DNA of 51,967 bases. Source: Porphyromonadaceae bacterium UBA7203. GTDB lineage: Bacteria > Bacteroidota > Bacteroidia > Bacteroidales > Muribaculaceae. Each line of letters opens with the position of its first letter. Positions within the stretch are counted from its first letter, which is position 1. Positions 18,301 to 26,102 of this stretch are shown in pieces. Below the pieces are notes generated by a model. That model made no database searches. It saw nothing but the letters and a program-made list of their open reading frames with translations, and was not told the DNA's origin. A program made the position numbers and the translations under genes. The DNA is taken from positions 74,201 to 126,167 of the forward strand of contig DKUN01000012.1 in NCBI GenBank assembly GCA_002490725.1, in the 5' to 3' direction.

Positions 18301-18586
18301 CCTTGAACTCCTGCATTCTGACAAATTTGCTGTTGGTGTCGTAGACGAGCACCACCAGGTCGCGGATATCCTTGACCGCATCGCCGGCCGGCGCATCGGT
18401 CGATGCGCGCGACTTGAGCACCGACCCTGAAACGGGCATGAAGTCTATGGTCGCCGTGACGGTAGCCGAGCCTCCGTCGGCCGCACCATCAAGGTCAAAA
18501 AAGTCATCTCTGCACGATGTCAGGCCCGCCAGGAGCAGAACCATCGCCGACAGAAGGAGCGTTATTTTAGCTACAGTGGGTTTCAT
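15380..18586 (-). CDS. Very large tip-like pilin lipoprotein of the type V pilus (DUF4906-like)
   Basis: 1068 residues with lipoprotein signal ending LLAGLTSC (Cys25). After the lipidation site comes a beta-strand (ATVTATIDFMPV), the motif KSR60-A61, then DLVVLVYD, the same order as in the other two polymerising pilins of this locus and consistent with Arg-specific maturation. Two pilin-like beta domains occupy roughly residues 40-440; the rest (about 440-1068) is a large extension with many Tyr/Asn and Gly-rich loops, BACON-like sandwiches (for example VRIEYNN, LIFVRQGYEPEA) and a C-terminal ~270-residue region with GFTGYGQRKDR and WDQFRKPGA. Position last in the operon and size suggest a tip adhesin. 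The DUF4906 label is from recollection of family layout, not a search. Confidence 0.72.
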   Translation of the reverse strand: MKPTVAKITLLLSAMVLLLAGLTSCRDDFFDLDGAADGGSATVTATIDFMPVSGSVLKSRASTDAPAGDAVKDIRDLVVLVYDTNSKFVRMQEFKASDLTLEKVTRKPADTTTGELAEAWSWRGSFDMELGYGRYYIYAVANLGRMNPDGTVTSTMDELEAAGESVLSTVSGLRSIRRSFDADNMYNNSEMFGYFTNGDEPHAPSDAECEPIVVGSPKVELHSWLRRSVSKVTVDFDPSGLNENIRIYVRRATLRDVPADCPIGYMNVPADTDELLRIEGMSGKDYNVSGSSIGFGDFIDGGDSDSDNYEKWPVLMKASGQFPAGAHAEDAPSLFLYENMQGTGKDKRQFVDDDGLVADRDIVKDNKPYGSYVEVEAYYQNLNAGSLSQGRIVYRFMLGLNVIDDYNVMRNTHYKLTMSFRGNANDVDWHIEYTEPEPVVVPAPYYISYLYNHEMVLPLRMTPPDPNKRITSLKGVIMVNRWWPEADENQKNIVYFSNGSCDTDAYANRCNGFLSLVPSFSTNLVLGDGITNYYEYNYQYYYGRLAGTHDRSQRQYPVDATQSYSYKAHNSSETRTDVITVAKTDGSNSVEWGIPMYTRAKSLVVNTGYTGNNPYVGHFRVAKVLFTAELNNDPKDTMQKEVTIRQVERIVNPKGVYRKWNSREPFHVRLKTLKEETDSAFLDYRSDGPWRAYIVRGDTDFIDIGSPGNKSVKGQSGSFIDFNIRFRGTAGPTDVKNCVIRIEYNNYSCVHLIFVRQGYEPEALFAGGAEWYVANMLGKGVYADNPCDEGSMFKFTNWDQPIDVGASKLQASSWANMDVNSFVSRTDPLKLYSPDGLLKPAKWSDITHVDMTKEYYATNSPKFDEAGGLVAQVEDFEALIENCEQGFGVLYADGSSETADTAEKAYGYNRALGHTAGYGMRGVFVYNAAEDSYGGRNIFFPIGFTGYGQRKDRLADINGFGASAPMSGKDAVLRYAASRFKYMEGTDNPQYRPMLWDQFRKPGAIYWARNWTGADADDNGALGLGGLDINYFNLDFNLINMTNLVKYNKNYDHRITGSNACFIRCIRK

Positions 18587-18606
18587 GTTCTATCAATCAA
18601 TTCTGT

Positions 18607-20226
18607 TTAAATCGGATTGCCGTCGCGGTCAATCTCACGGCCGTCGGAATTACGGCGCACGACGTAGCGATCAACAATCGACGTGTCGTGAAATGCGGGC
18701 ATGCCGTCGCAGTCAATCAGATGGCCTTCGTAGTCAATGATATATCCTGCGTGGTTGCGCACCACGTAGCGGTCTGTAATCGACTCGTCATGGGAGGCGC
18801 GGTTGCCCTCGGCGTCAATCAGCAAGCCGGAGCAATCCATGATGTAGCCTACGTAGTTGCGCACCACCTTATATCCGCTCTCCTCGTCGCGATAGCCGGC
18901 CGTGCCGTCGGCATCGAGCGGAAATCCGTCTTTATTAAGCGTGTAGCCCTCGAAATCCACAAACCTCACAGGCTTGCCGTCGACCATAATGAGCGTGGCC
19001 GGATTGCCGTAGGCATCGACATGATTGCCGTCGGCATCGGTCAGATAGCCGTATTTGTCGCGGTTTACGAGGTTGCCCTCTTCGTCGCGCTCAAGGCCGA
19101 AGTCGGGGTCGAGCTCAACCGACGCATAGGGCTGCACATCGACCGTTATCTTCAGTTCCGCATCGCCGTGCAGCTTGGTGATAGCGACCTTATACCACAC
19201 ATTGCGCTTGATATCGGTGCTCACGACATCGGAAACCGCGGGGTCGCGCAGCTCGATGTAGTGACGGCCGGCCGACTCATTCTCAAAGTCGACACAGATG
19301 CGCGACATCGGCACGCCCGACATGCTGTTGCAATACTCCGGCATGTACAGCAGCCACCGACGGCCCGGTTCGACTTCGTGGAAAAACAGGTTTTCGTCAC
19401 GCCCGGGCTCGGAGGGCACATAAACGCGGTCAAGATAGTCGCGGCTCCAGTCGTCCTTGACATAATCACTCTGGCTGCGCACCGCAGGGGCGCAGAGGCC
19501 CCGCTTATTATAGTTGGTCATGAATATATCCGACAGATTCCACTGACCCGACGGGTCGGTGTAGGTAACCTCGATTTTTGCCAGCGCACGCAGCAGGTGA
19601 ATCGTGCCTATATTGACCGCCACACCCGGCTTGACGCCGCTGAACTCCACGGCCCGTATGCCATAAAAGGGAATAGGGCGCTCCTTGCTCGGCAACTCGC
19701 CGCTGAATTCAAACTGCCTGGCAAAAACCGACTCCATATCAGGGGTTTCGGGATAGGAGGGCCAGTTGGCCAGCACCATTACCTTGAAGCGGCCCGTCGA
19801 TATGTCGGCCGTCGTGGCGCCCTCGATATGATAGCGCTTGCTGCTGTCATAGCTATCGAGCGGAGTTACTATCAGGTCGGTCATCTCGCCCAGGAGATTA
19901 TCGTTGAGGTCATAGAGAATCACCTTCAGATTAGACCTCATCGGACTCTCGAGGTCAATATAGTTCTCGATGCCGTCGCCGGGATAATAGTTGCCCGACG
20001 GAGTTGCGCGCGAGTTGTCGGGCAACCCGCCGACATTGATATAAAAGCCCGCGCGATAAACCTTCGCCCCGACGTTTTCGCCGGAATCGGCCGCCGGCTC
20101 CATGAATTCGGCAGCCGAGTCGCTGCATGCGGTCATGACAGAGGCAAGCAGCAGGCAGGCAACGGCGCCAATCAAGTGTAAAAGTCGTCCGATCATCTGT
20201 AAATTATCGAATCTCAGTGGGTTCAA
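18607..20226 (-). CDS. Accessory pilin lipoprotein with acidic tandem-repeat C-terminal tail
   Basis: 539 residues from 20226, or 529 from the second Met at 20196, which gives a neater signal peptide; lipidation would be at Cys34 (MTAC). Residues about 52-375 look like a two-domain type V pilin: strand VYRAGFYINVGGL, NSR73-A74 maturation-type motif, VILYDLND, RFKVMVLANWP, LLRALAKIEVTY, and a late strand ELKITVDVQPYASVEL. Beyond residue 378 is a tail that ordinary pilins lack, built from D-x-D-G/D-x-x-G units and two full 34-35-residue repeats. The gene lies between anchor and tip genes (9 and 20 bases apart). Probably a shaft-to-tip accessory subunit; tail function unknown, with metal binding or host contact possible. 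Confidence 0.72.
   Translation of the reverse strand: MNPLRFDNLQMIGRLLHLIGAVACLLLASVMTACSDSAAEFMEPAADSGENVGAKVYRAGFYINVGGLPDNSRATPSGNYYPGDGIENYIDLESPMRSNLKVILYDLNDNLLGEMTDLIVTPLDSYDSSKRYHIEGATTADISTGRFKVMVLANWPSYPETPDMESVFARQFEFSGELPSKERPIPFYGIRAVEFSGVKPGVAVNIGTIHLLRALAKIEVTYTDPSGQWNLSDIFMTNYNKRGLCAPAVRSQSDYVKDDWSRDYLDRVYVPSEPGRDENLFFHEVEPGRRWLLYMPEYCNSMSGVPMSRICVDFENESAGRHYIELRDPAVSDVVSTDIKRNVWYKVAITKLHGDAELKITVDVQPYASVELDPDFGLERDEEGNLVNRDKYGYLTDADGNHVDAYGNPATLIMVDGKPVRFVDFEGYTLNKDGFPLDADGTAGYRDEESGYKVVRNYVGYIMDCSGLLIDAEGNRASHDESITDRYVVRNHAGYIIDYEGHLIDCDGMPAFHDTSIVDRYVVRRNSDGREIDRDGNPI
18610..18873 (-). repeat. Tandem 102-105 bp repeats encoding the pilin tail
   Basis: Residues 452-486 and 487-520 of the accessory pilin are direct repeats (YxVVRNxxGYIxD--G-LID--G----HD-SI-DR), followed by a partial third copy (521-539) closing the protein. 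More degenerate G-x-x-x-D/D-A-D-G units extend upstream to about residue 378 (base 19095). Confidence 0.8.
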
Positions 20227-20235
20227 CGGTCGGCA

Positions 20236-21291
20236 TCAGATTTCCTCATTGTTCTGCACGAACGTCCAGCTCAGAATGTTGACCTGACATTGCGTCCAGC
20301 GATAATGGGAGTCGAGAAAGAAAATGAAGTTATAGTCGTCCTGACGGTCAAGGAACTCCTGGTCATCCATCGAGCGGATGTTAGCGCTCTTGAGCAGCAG
20401 GGCCAGGTTGACCATATCAACGGAAAAGGCAATCTGGCCGTCGCTTTTGCGACGCGCCTCCAGGCGCACGTCTTCGTCGGCCATGAGGCGGCCTACGGTA
20501 AACTCAGCCACTGTAGCGTCGTGGGTTCCGCCGTCAAAATCGTCGCCGGGAGCAAGCGATCCGCTGCCGTTGCGTATATCCCATGCGTGATATACGGTCT
20601 TGGCCGTCGATATGATGCTGTTGTCATAGTCCATGCGGGCATTGTTCGAGGTAATAGTAAAGTCGAAATCGTTGCCGTCGAGCTCGGTGCCCGACAGGTG
20701 CTGGAGCATCACTTTCACCGAGTTGGTGTTCTTTTTCAGAGGCATTTTGAATACGTGCATACCCTCCTCGGCGGGAAAGTAGAGCTCGTCCGTCAGACCA
20801 TGATACAGGTTATTGAGCGCGCGACGCACGTGCTTGCCGTCGGCGCCTTCGACATCGGCGCGCGCGGCGGTTTCATCGTCGGGCAGGAGCGTGCAGCGGA
20901 GGCCGTCGAGCGTAGTGGCCTGATTCACGGCAAAGGAGCCGTTGCCCGGCCGGGCGCCGCCGCCACACCACGCCTGCAGGCGATAGAAGCCGGGGGCCAG
21001 AACCTTGTCGAGCACAATCTCATAGCCGTCTGACTTGAGGGCCTCGCCGCTTTCGCTGTGGGTATAGACTATGCGGCCGTCGGAATCGACAACGTTGAGC
21101 GTAACGTGGTCGACCTCCGACGCGAACGCGTCGGCATACTTCATGTTCCAGTCATAGCTGAATCTGACGCGGTAGCGGGGGTCGCAGTCGCCCTCGTCTT
21201 CGTAAATGAAGCTGTCGCTGCACGACGTCGTCAGCACCATCAGCGCCGCCAGGGCGGGCAGCATGAAACGTTTTATGCGAGATTGGTTCAT
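20236..21291 (-). CDS. Mfa2/FimB-type pilus anchor lipoprotein
   Basis: 351 residues from the ATG at 21291; the longer open frame upstream lacks a signal peptide. The lipoprotein signal ends VLTTSC (Cys24). The mature part opens FIYEDEGDCDPRYRVRFSYDWNM, a typical FimB/Mfa2 start with the C-D-P-R-Y element, followed by VDHVTLNVVDSDGR, PGFYRLQAWCGG and LKKNTNSVKVMLQHL, and ends VNILSWTFVQNNEEI. Unlike the other pilins here it has no S-R-A cleavage motif, as expected of a subunit that stays lipid-anchored in the outer membrane and terminates polymerisation. It follows the major pilin after a hairpin that may lower its expression relative to the pilin. Confidence 0.83.
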   Translation of the reverse strand: MNQSRIKRFMLPALAALMVLTTSCSDSFIYEDEGDCDPRYRVRFSYDWNMKYADAFASEVDHVTLNVVDSDGRIVYTHSESGEALKSDGYEIVLDKVLAPGFYRLQAWCGGGARPGNGSFAVNQATTLDGLRCTLLPDDETAARADVEGADGKHVRRALNNLYHGLTDELYFPAEEGMHVFKMPLKKNTNSVKVMLQHLSGTELDGNDFDFTITSNNARMDYDNSIISTAKTVYHAWDIRNGSGSLAPGDDFDGGTHDATVAEFTVGRLMADEDVRLEARRKSDGQIAFSVDMVNLALLLKSANIRSMDDQEFLDRQDDYNFIFFLDSHYRWTQCQVNILSWTFVQNNEEI

Positions 21292-21452
21292 TATGTCAGG
21301 TCGGTCGTTGGTTGATATATATGAGGTGGAGAACCGGGGTTCTCTCATGATTGTCGTTATTAGGAAACAGCGAGAAAAGAGGCTGATAAGTGAATGTGTG
21401 TAGGGGAGAGCGGGAGAGTTGCTTTGACAACGAGGCGGGAGGAAAAGAAGAA

Positions 21453-21482
21453 GCCCGCGGGCGCGGGTATGCACCCGCGGGC
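21453..21482 (-). terminator. Intra-operon terminator/attenuator after the major pilin
   Basis: GCCCGCGGG (21453-21461) pairs with CCCGCGGGC (21474-21482), a 9-bp all-GC stem; on the minus strand it is followed by TTCTTCTTTT. It lies 28 bases after the pilin stop codon and 162 bases before the anchor ATG. Partial termination here would make pilin mRNA more abundant than anchor and tip mRNA. Confidence 0.7.
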
Positions 21483-21509
21483 CTGAGTCGATAAATCAGG
21501 GAGTTCAGA

Positions 21510-23414
21510 TTAGATTTCCTCGGTCTGCGAAACCACGCGCCACGAAAGGATGTTGATGGCCGATTCTACGAAGTAGGTCGGGTCTTTCGGATCTTCGGGG
21601 TCAATGACTTCAGGTTTTCCGTCTTCAGTGGTGCGGGGCACGAACACGCCCTGACCCAGAGTCTTGATGCGCGAAATCGCGAGGTTGTAGATGTGGTTGC
21701 GGACCAGTCCGTGCTGAGCTTCAATGGGAGCATTGCCGGCTTCGGCAGTGTTGAGGTGCTTCAGGGGAATGGTGTAGAACATAGCGCCGTCGGTCTTTGC
21801 GATGGCTTCGTTGCTGTCGCCGGTGGTGGCGCCTGCCAGGAACTTGTTGACCGCTTCGGCGCTCACTTCCTGGGCCTTCCAGGTTTCCACGGTGTTGCCC
21901 TTGTCGTCGGTCGAGGTCACCTTTTCAAGAAGCTTGAAGTAGGTGTTGTCGGTGTTGACGGCGAGCTTCACAGAGCCGAGACCGTAACCGCCGGAAACGA
22001 GATGCACGTTGGCGTCAGAGATTTCGTCGTAGTGATAAATGTCATTGCCTTCAGCGTCGGTGCCAATCTTCGTGCGGGTATAGTAGGCGGCCATCATGTC
22101 GACGGGGCGGATGTTGAACAGGGCCTGCTTAATGAAGTCAGCCTTGAGGTATTCAACGCCGCGGTAGTTCACGAGCTGCAGGGGATTGCCCTTGTCATCG
22201 CAGGCAACCGCACGAAGCAACACGGTCGGAGTCTTTGAAGGCGAAACCTGATTGTTGGGCGCGCTGTAGTTGGCGGGGTCGTTGGTGGTTTCGAGGCAGT
22301 AAATCGACGCGTCGACGGGTGTGTTAAGGTTTTCCCAGCCTTCTACACCATGGTTAAGGGCCTGCTTGAGGTCATCGCCCGCAAGGCCATAGACGGTCGA
22401 CTTGCCCCAATAGCTGCGATGATATGCTTCATTGTTCCAGGCCCAGTTTGTGCCGCCGAATTTAGTATTGGCGTCCCATCCGCTGAGGTCCTTCATCAGT
22501 TTCGAAGTCTTGGCGGTGGCATTGAGTTCCCATCCGGTCAGAGCGACGTAAACCTTGGTTGCGGCCACACCGGCGGGAGCATCGGGATCGGGGTTGACAT
22601 CAGGGTTGGGATCACCTGCAACGGTCACATCAACCTCATAGAGAGCATAATCCTTGCCGCTGACTTCGTCATGATACTTCACGTCGGCCAGCTCTTTTCC
22701 TTTCAGAAGCGACAAATCTATGCCAACGCGAACTGCCAGACGCTCAACGTAGATCTGCAGCACGTTTGTAGCTTCCTCGGCAGGATCGGGAGTTTCCTGG
22801 AAGAAGTATGATGCATCGAGCTTGGTGGCGAAATAGTTGTGGCCTTCGCCATCTTCTTGATCCTTGGCGTTATCTGCGCCAAAGTAGCTCGAAGTGGTCA
22901 TGATGAAATGGCCGCCTTCGGTCTTGTAGCTGTTAAGGATTTTGCGGCCCATCTCATCAAGAGTGGCTCCGGGCACGAAGTTGTCGGGAACATTGAGCAC
23001 GGTAACTACCCAGTTGGGATACTCCTTGCCGGTAAGACCCTTCAGAACCACCGTGTTTTTGCCTTTGAATTCGATGTTTTCAGTTGAGCCTGCCGAGCCG
23101 CCGAGCCAGGAGTTTGACTGCAGCATGTAGTTGCCGGCACGGTCGTAGAAGAAGAAGTAAGCGTTCTGCACAGCGCCTTCAGTTTCATTGCCGTACACGT
23201 AATCGCCCGCGCGGCTACGGCCGGGAGCCATGTTGGGGCTCGACGACGATGCGGCGTTGAGCGATACGTTCAGGTAGGCCACGTCACCTTCGGGTCGGAT
23301 GATGTCTTCGACCTGATTGCCGTTCACGTCCTCATCGCCAAGAATTTCTTCGTTGGAGCATGCGGCCATTGCCAGCACTGCAGTTCCGAGGAAAAGTTTG
23401 CTTAAAATGTTCAT
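21510..23414 (-). CDS. Major type V pilin, Mfa1 family fimbrillin
   Basis: 634 residues. Lipoprotein signal MNILSKLFLGTAVLAMAAC (Cys19), then strand VAYLNVSLNA, the candidate maturation site GRSR68-A69, and NAYFFFYDRAGNY. The protein ends INILSWRVVSQTEEI, the C-terminal strand typical of Mfa1/fimbrillin proteins that is donated to the next subunit in the shaft. It is exported, lipidated, cut by an outer-membrane Arg-specific protease (none encoded here) and polymerised by strand exchange. At 634 residues it is longer than P. gingivalis Mfa1 (about 560), with an inserted acidic loop DPNPDVNPDPDAPAG. First pilin gene of the operon, preceded by the two assembly-type genes. Confidence 0.85.
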   Translation of the reverse strand: MNILSKLFLGTAVLAMAACSNEEILGDEDVNGNQVEDIIRPEGDVAYLNVSLNAASSSSPNMAPGRSRAGDYVYGNETEGAVQNAYFFFYDRAGNYMLQSNSWLGGSAGSTENIEFKGKNTVVLKGLTGKEYPNWVVTVLNVPDNFVPGATLDEMGRKILNSYKTEGGHFIMTTSSYFGADNAKDQEDGEGHNYFATKLDASYFFQETPDPAEEATNVLQIYVERLAVRVGIDLSLLKGKELADVKYHDEVSGKDYALYEVDVTVAGDPNPDVNPDPDAPAGVAATKVYVALTGWELNATAKTSKLMKDLSGWDANTKFGGTNWAWNNEAYHRSYWGKSTVYGLAGDDLKQALNHGVEGWENLNTPVDASIYCLETTNDPANYSAPNNQVSPSKTPTVLLRAVACDDKGNPLQLVNYRGVEYLKADFIKQALFNIRPVDMMAAYYTRTKIGTDAEGNDIYHYDEISDANVHLVSGGYGLGSVKLAVNTDNTYFKLLEKVTSTDDKGNTVETWKAQEVSAEAVNKFLAGATTGDSNEAIAKTDGAMFYTIPLKHLNTAEAGNAPIEAQHGLVRNHIYNLAISRIKTLGQGVFVPRTTEDGKPEVIDPEDPKDPTYFVESAINILSWRVVSQTEEI

Positions 23415-23462
23415 AATCGGTTAGTGATAAGATGTTTTATTATGTTTATATATTGTTTGTTT

Positions 23463-24995
23463 TCAATCTTTTTTGGTAGTCTTCGCGGTAATTTCGACGG
23501 CTACGTGGTTTCTGATTTCTTCAATGTTGGCCAGATAGTCGTTAGCCTTGGCCACGCCTCCCTTTGCGGCGCGACGGAACAACACCGCCGCGCGGTCATA
23601 GTCGCCCTCGCGGGCCGCGATGATGCCGCGTGCAAAGCCGGCCTGCGGGCTGTCGCCGGCCATGGCCAGATACTTTCGGGCCAGGTCGTTGTTGTCGGCC
23701 ATCAGAGCGATGCTCGCGGCATTGAGATTCAGCATCGGGTCTTCGGGATAGACCTCGCAGGCGGTCATCATCACCGCGTTATACTCGGGCGAGCCCTCGG
23801 CATACTGCGCGGCTACGGTGTAGAAGTCAACCGGTCGCAGACACGTCGGGTCGCTGCCATAGAGGCGGTTGAGTTCCGCCAGGTCGGTATAGATTTTTAT
23901 GCGATATTTGACCGTATAGTCCGAGTGGCGCAGCCAGGGATATATCTCCTTAAGCATCAGCTGATAGTCCTTGGGATACGTGCGTTTAATCAGGTCATTC
24001 TTCGCGTCGGGGTCCATCGGACTGTCAATCATGGCGAGGATTTCGGGGCGATGTTCGATTGCAAATTGCAGCGAATCGGCCACATAGCGGCGCAGACCGC
24101 CCCAGTCTTCAGGCTCGAACGAGTTGCTGAACACCGTGTCTGACAGCTGAAAAGCCTTGCGGCTATAGTCGCGCACATAGGCCATCAGCGTTTCCGTGCG
24201 TCCCTGAGCCAGGCGCACGTTGTTGCGATAGCTACCCTCGGGCGACGCAAAGCCTTTGATGTGGATGCCGGTAATGATGGCGTCGCGGTTATTGCGCACA
24301 TAGTCAATCGAATTGATGATTTTCGCAATCTCGCTGCGGTTAATCATGTAGTCGGGTTTCAGTTCGGTGCGGTTGACTACGAACGACACGAAAGCGCTCC
24401 CTTCGATGTTTTTCTCGACCGGAGCATCGTTGACCGGCGGAGCGAACACGAACTCGCGTATCAGGCCTGGGCGGTCGGTCGAGATGCGGGCAATCTCGGT
24501 CATGCCGTTGGGGCTGGTGCCGGGCATCGGCACCGACGGGCTGCAGCAGGTCGAGGAGAGGCGGCGCAGCTCGACAGTCGAGTGCTCCATCCACGGCTCC
24601 AGCGTCACCGTGCGGCTGACGACGGCATTGCCGGGCTTGCCGGCGCGGAACACTGCGGCCCCGCCATTACCGTCGAGGGCGCCCTCGCGCAGATACTGAT
24701 ACCAGCGGCTGCGGCCGCAGATTCTAATCGTGTCGAGTTCAAGCGTGCGGCCGTCGGCACCGACAATGACCGGAACAAACGTCTGCTCCGATTCGCGTCC
24801 GATTTTGAAGTCGGCGGGACGGAGTTCGACGTTAACGGCCAGCGTGCGGGCGGCTTCGTCAACGGCTACGTCGACCGTATATATCGCAGGGTCCGAGGCG
24901 CTGAACGACGCTGCCTTGCCCTTGGCCGATGCCGTCAGGGCGAGCGCCAACGACGCTGCCGCCGCGGCCAGAAGTTTCTTTGTGTAGGTCTGCAT
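23463..24995 (-). CDS. Pilus-locus periplasmic protein with OmpA-like domain and TPR-like tail (DUF3868 type)
   Basis: 510 residues with signal peptide (KKLLAAAAASLALALTASA). The N-terminal ~190 residues form a beta-rich domain with a conserved-looking Cys pair (STCCSP). Residues about 195-300 are an OmpA/MotB-like peptidoglycan-binding domain: GSAFVSFVVNRTELKPDY, IHIKGFASPEGSYRNNVRLAQGR. The C-terminal part (about 400-490) is helical and TPR-like (NLNAASIALMADNNDLARKYL, AREGDYDRAAVLFRRAAKGG). This layout, upstream of fimbrillin genes and next to a DUF3575 barrel, is the standard accessory pair of type V pilus loci in gut Bacteroidales; it may fix the assembly site to the cell wall. Exact function unknown. 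Confidence 0.8.
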   Translation of the reverse strand: MQTYTKKLLAAAAASLALALTASAKGKAASFSASDPAIYTVDVAVDEAARTLAVNVELRPADFKIGRESEQTFVPVIVGADGRTLELDTIRICGRSRWYQYLREGALDGNGGAAVFRAGKPGNAVVSRTVTLEPWMEHSTVELRRLSSTCCSPSVPMPGTSPNGMTEIARISTDRPGLIREFVFAPPVNDAPVEKNIEGSAFVSFVVNRTELKPDYMINRSEIAKIINSIDYVRNNRDAIITGIHIKGFASPEGSYRNNVRLAQGRTETLMAYVRDYSRKAFQLSDTVFSNSFEPEDWGGLRRYVADSLQFAIEHRPEILAMIDSPMDPDAKNDLIKRTYPKDYQLMLKEIYPWLRHSDYTVKYRIKIYTDLAELNRLYGSDPTCLRPVDFYTVAAQYAEGSPEYNAVMMTACEVYPEDPMLNLNAASIALMADNNDLARKYLAMAGDSPQAGFARGIIAAREGDYDRAAVLFRRAAKGGVAKANDYLANIEEIRNHVAVEITAKTTKKD

Positions 24996-25027
24996 GGCTA
25001 CTTGTTGGGTATATGGATGCTTGTATG

Positions 25028-25630
25028 TCAGAAAGTATAAATCAGATTGACGGCCGCCTTGGTCGGTCCGACATAGTTGTGGGACACTCCGGTGCGCAGG
25101 CGCTTGCCGCAGTCGGCACAGCGGAACTCATCGCTGCGCGTATAGATCCATCCGAAGCCCAGTTCGGCTTCAAGATTCCAGTGGCGCGACAGAATCCACG
25201 AGTAACCGTAGGCTACGCCGGCGCCGGCCATCCAGCCCTGCATGCGCCTGTCGGTCAACACCGAGAAGTCGGTGCCCAGAAACTTTATGTCATTTTTCAG
25301 ATTGCCGAAATTATACTGGCCGCCGATGGCATGCACTCCGACAAAATGGCCGCTGAAACGGCGACAGAACCAATAGCGCGCTTCAGGCTGAACCATCCAT
25401 TGCTTCCAGCGATGGCCATTGACCGTCCAGGCGTTCAAGGTGCCGGAGAGCTCTAAAGTCCATTTGGGAGCCAGTCCGGCCTCCAGACTCACGGTCGGGC
25501 TCAACAGGGCATCGTAGAGCAGATTGGTCTTCAGCGCCCAGCGTTGGGCATTTGACGCGACCGCACATCCTAATGCCAGCGCCATCGCCAGCATAATCTG
25601 CCGTAAATTATTGATTACCAGTCCTCGCAT
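25028..25630 (-). CDS. DUF3575 outer-membrane barrel protein of the pilus locus
   Basis: 200 residues with signal peptide (LAMALALGCAVASNAQ). The opening RWALKTNLLYDALLSPTVSLEAGL and the following stretches WTLELSGTLNAW, WMVQPEARYWFCRRFSGHFVGVHAIGGQYN and NLEAELGFGWIYTR are typical of DUF3575. The protein ends VNLIYTF, a barrel closing strand. It is the first gene of the pilus operon, 32 bases before the DUF3868-type gene, and probably forms an outer-membrane barrel together with it. A CxxC-like CADCGKR loop is present near residue 170. Role in pilus export is inferred from constant neighbourhood only. Confidence 0.83.
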   Translation of the reverse strand: MRGLVINNLRQIMLAMALALGCAVASNAQRWALKTNLLYDALLSPTVSLEAGLAPKWTLELSGTLNAWTVNGHRWKQWMVQPEARYWFCRRFSGHFVGVHAIGGQYNFGNLKNDIKFLGTDFSVLTDRRMQGWMAGAGVAYGYSWILSRHWNLEAELGFGWIYTRSDEFRCADCGKRLRTGVSHNYVGPTKAAVNLIYTF

Positions 25631-26032
25631 TGCGTTTTCAATTGATGATATATTTGATTGGAAATATGTCTGAATCAGTTGTTTTCATACAAGTAAGTAC
25701 CGAAAGTCAGTCCTGCGGGCGTAGTCACGTCCTCAGACACTTTTTTCATATAGGCACACACGTAGGCTACATAGTGCAGAGCCCGCTCAGGGCCAACTCT
25801 ATGTGGCGCACTTAACCGCCGTGCGGTTAAAAATAAATCTATGGTGGCGTTAAATTGCTGGCTATCTGCCAGTTGAGCAATTGGGGGGGGGTAAAAAGCA
25901 TCATTCCGAATCCCTCTGACCCGAAAAGAAGCAAATTATCTGATGATTTCTGTGTGATTATCATAAAATAAAGTAAAATAAATCAATCTTTTTCAGAGAC
26001 CTGGAAACAGGAAACCTTGTGTATTCAGGCCG
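25631..26032 (-). promoter_or_regulatory. Long 5' leader of the pilus operon with C9 tract and inverted repeat
   Basis: About 400 nt lie between the only good minus-strand promoter (26033-26063) and the first pilus gene, with no credible reading frame. It contains a run of nine C on the minus strand (G9 at 25883-25891 on plus) and a perfect 8-bp inverted repeat TTAACCGC/GCGGTTAA (25812-25830, 3-nt loop). A closer promoter is not obvious. The leader could carry a regulatory structure or a slippage-prone tract. Confidence 0.45.
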
Positions 26033-26063
26033 CAAAATTACGAATTATTTTCTTTCCTGCAAA
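26033..26063 (-). promoter_or_regulatory. Bacteroidota-type promoter of the pilus operon
   Basis: TAATTTTG on the minus strand (26033-26040) fits TAnnTTTG; TTTG (26060-26063) lies 19 bp upstream. It is back to back with the mreD promoter, whose -7 box is at 26103-26110. Confidence 0.65.
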
Positions 26064-26102
26064 ATATCAACAAACAATTTAACTTAATCGGATTTTTTTG
26101 CG

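Noticed and set aside
18688..20181. Plus-strand reading frame of 497 codons opposite the accessory pilin
   Set aside because: Antisense shadow of a repeat-containing gene; the pilin frame has signal peptide and maturation motif, the antisense frame has neither.
25812..25830. TTAACCGC/GCGGTTAA hairpin as a terminator
   Set aside because: No T run on either side, and it lies inside the presumed leader; a binding site or leader structure is more likely.
25883..25891. G9 tract as part of a phase-variable promoter like the one at 31268
   Set aside because: No TAnnTTTG box is found at a suitable distance on either strand, so only a leader role is considered.
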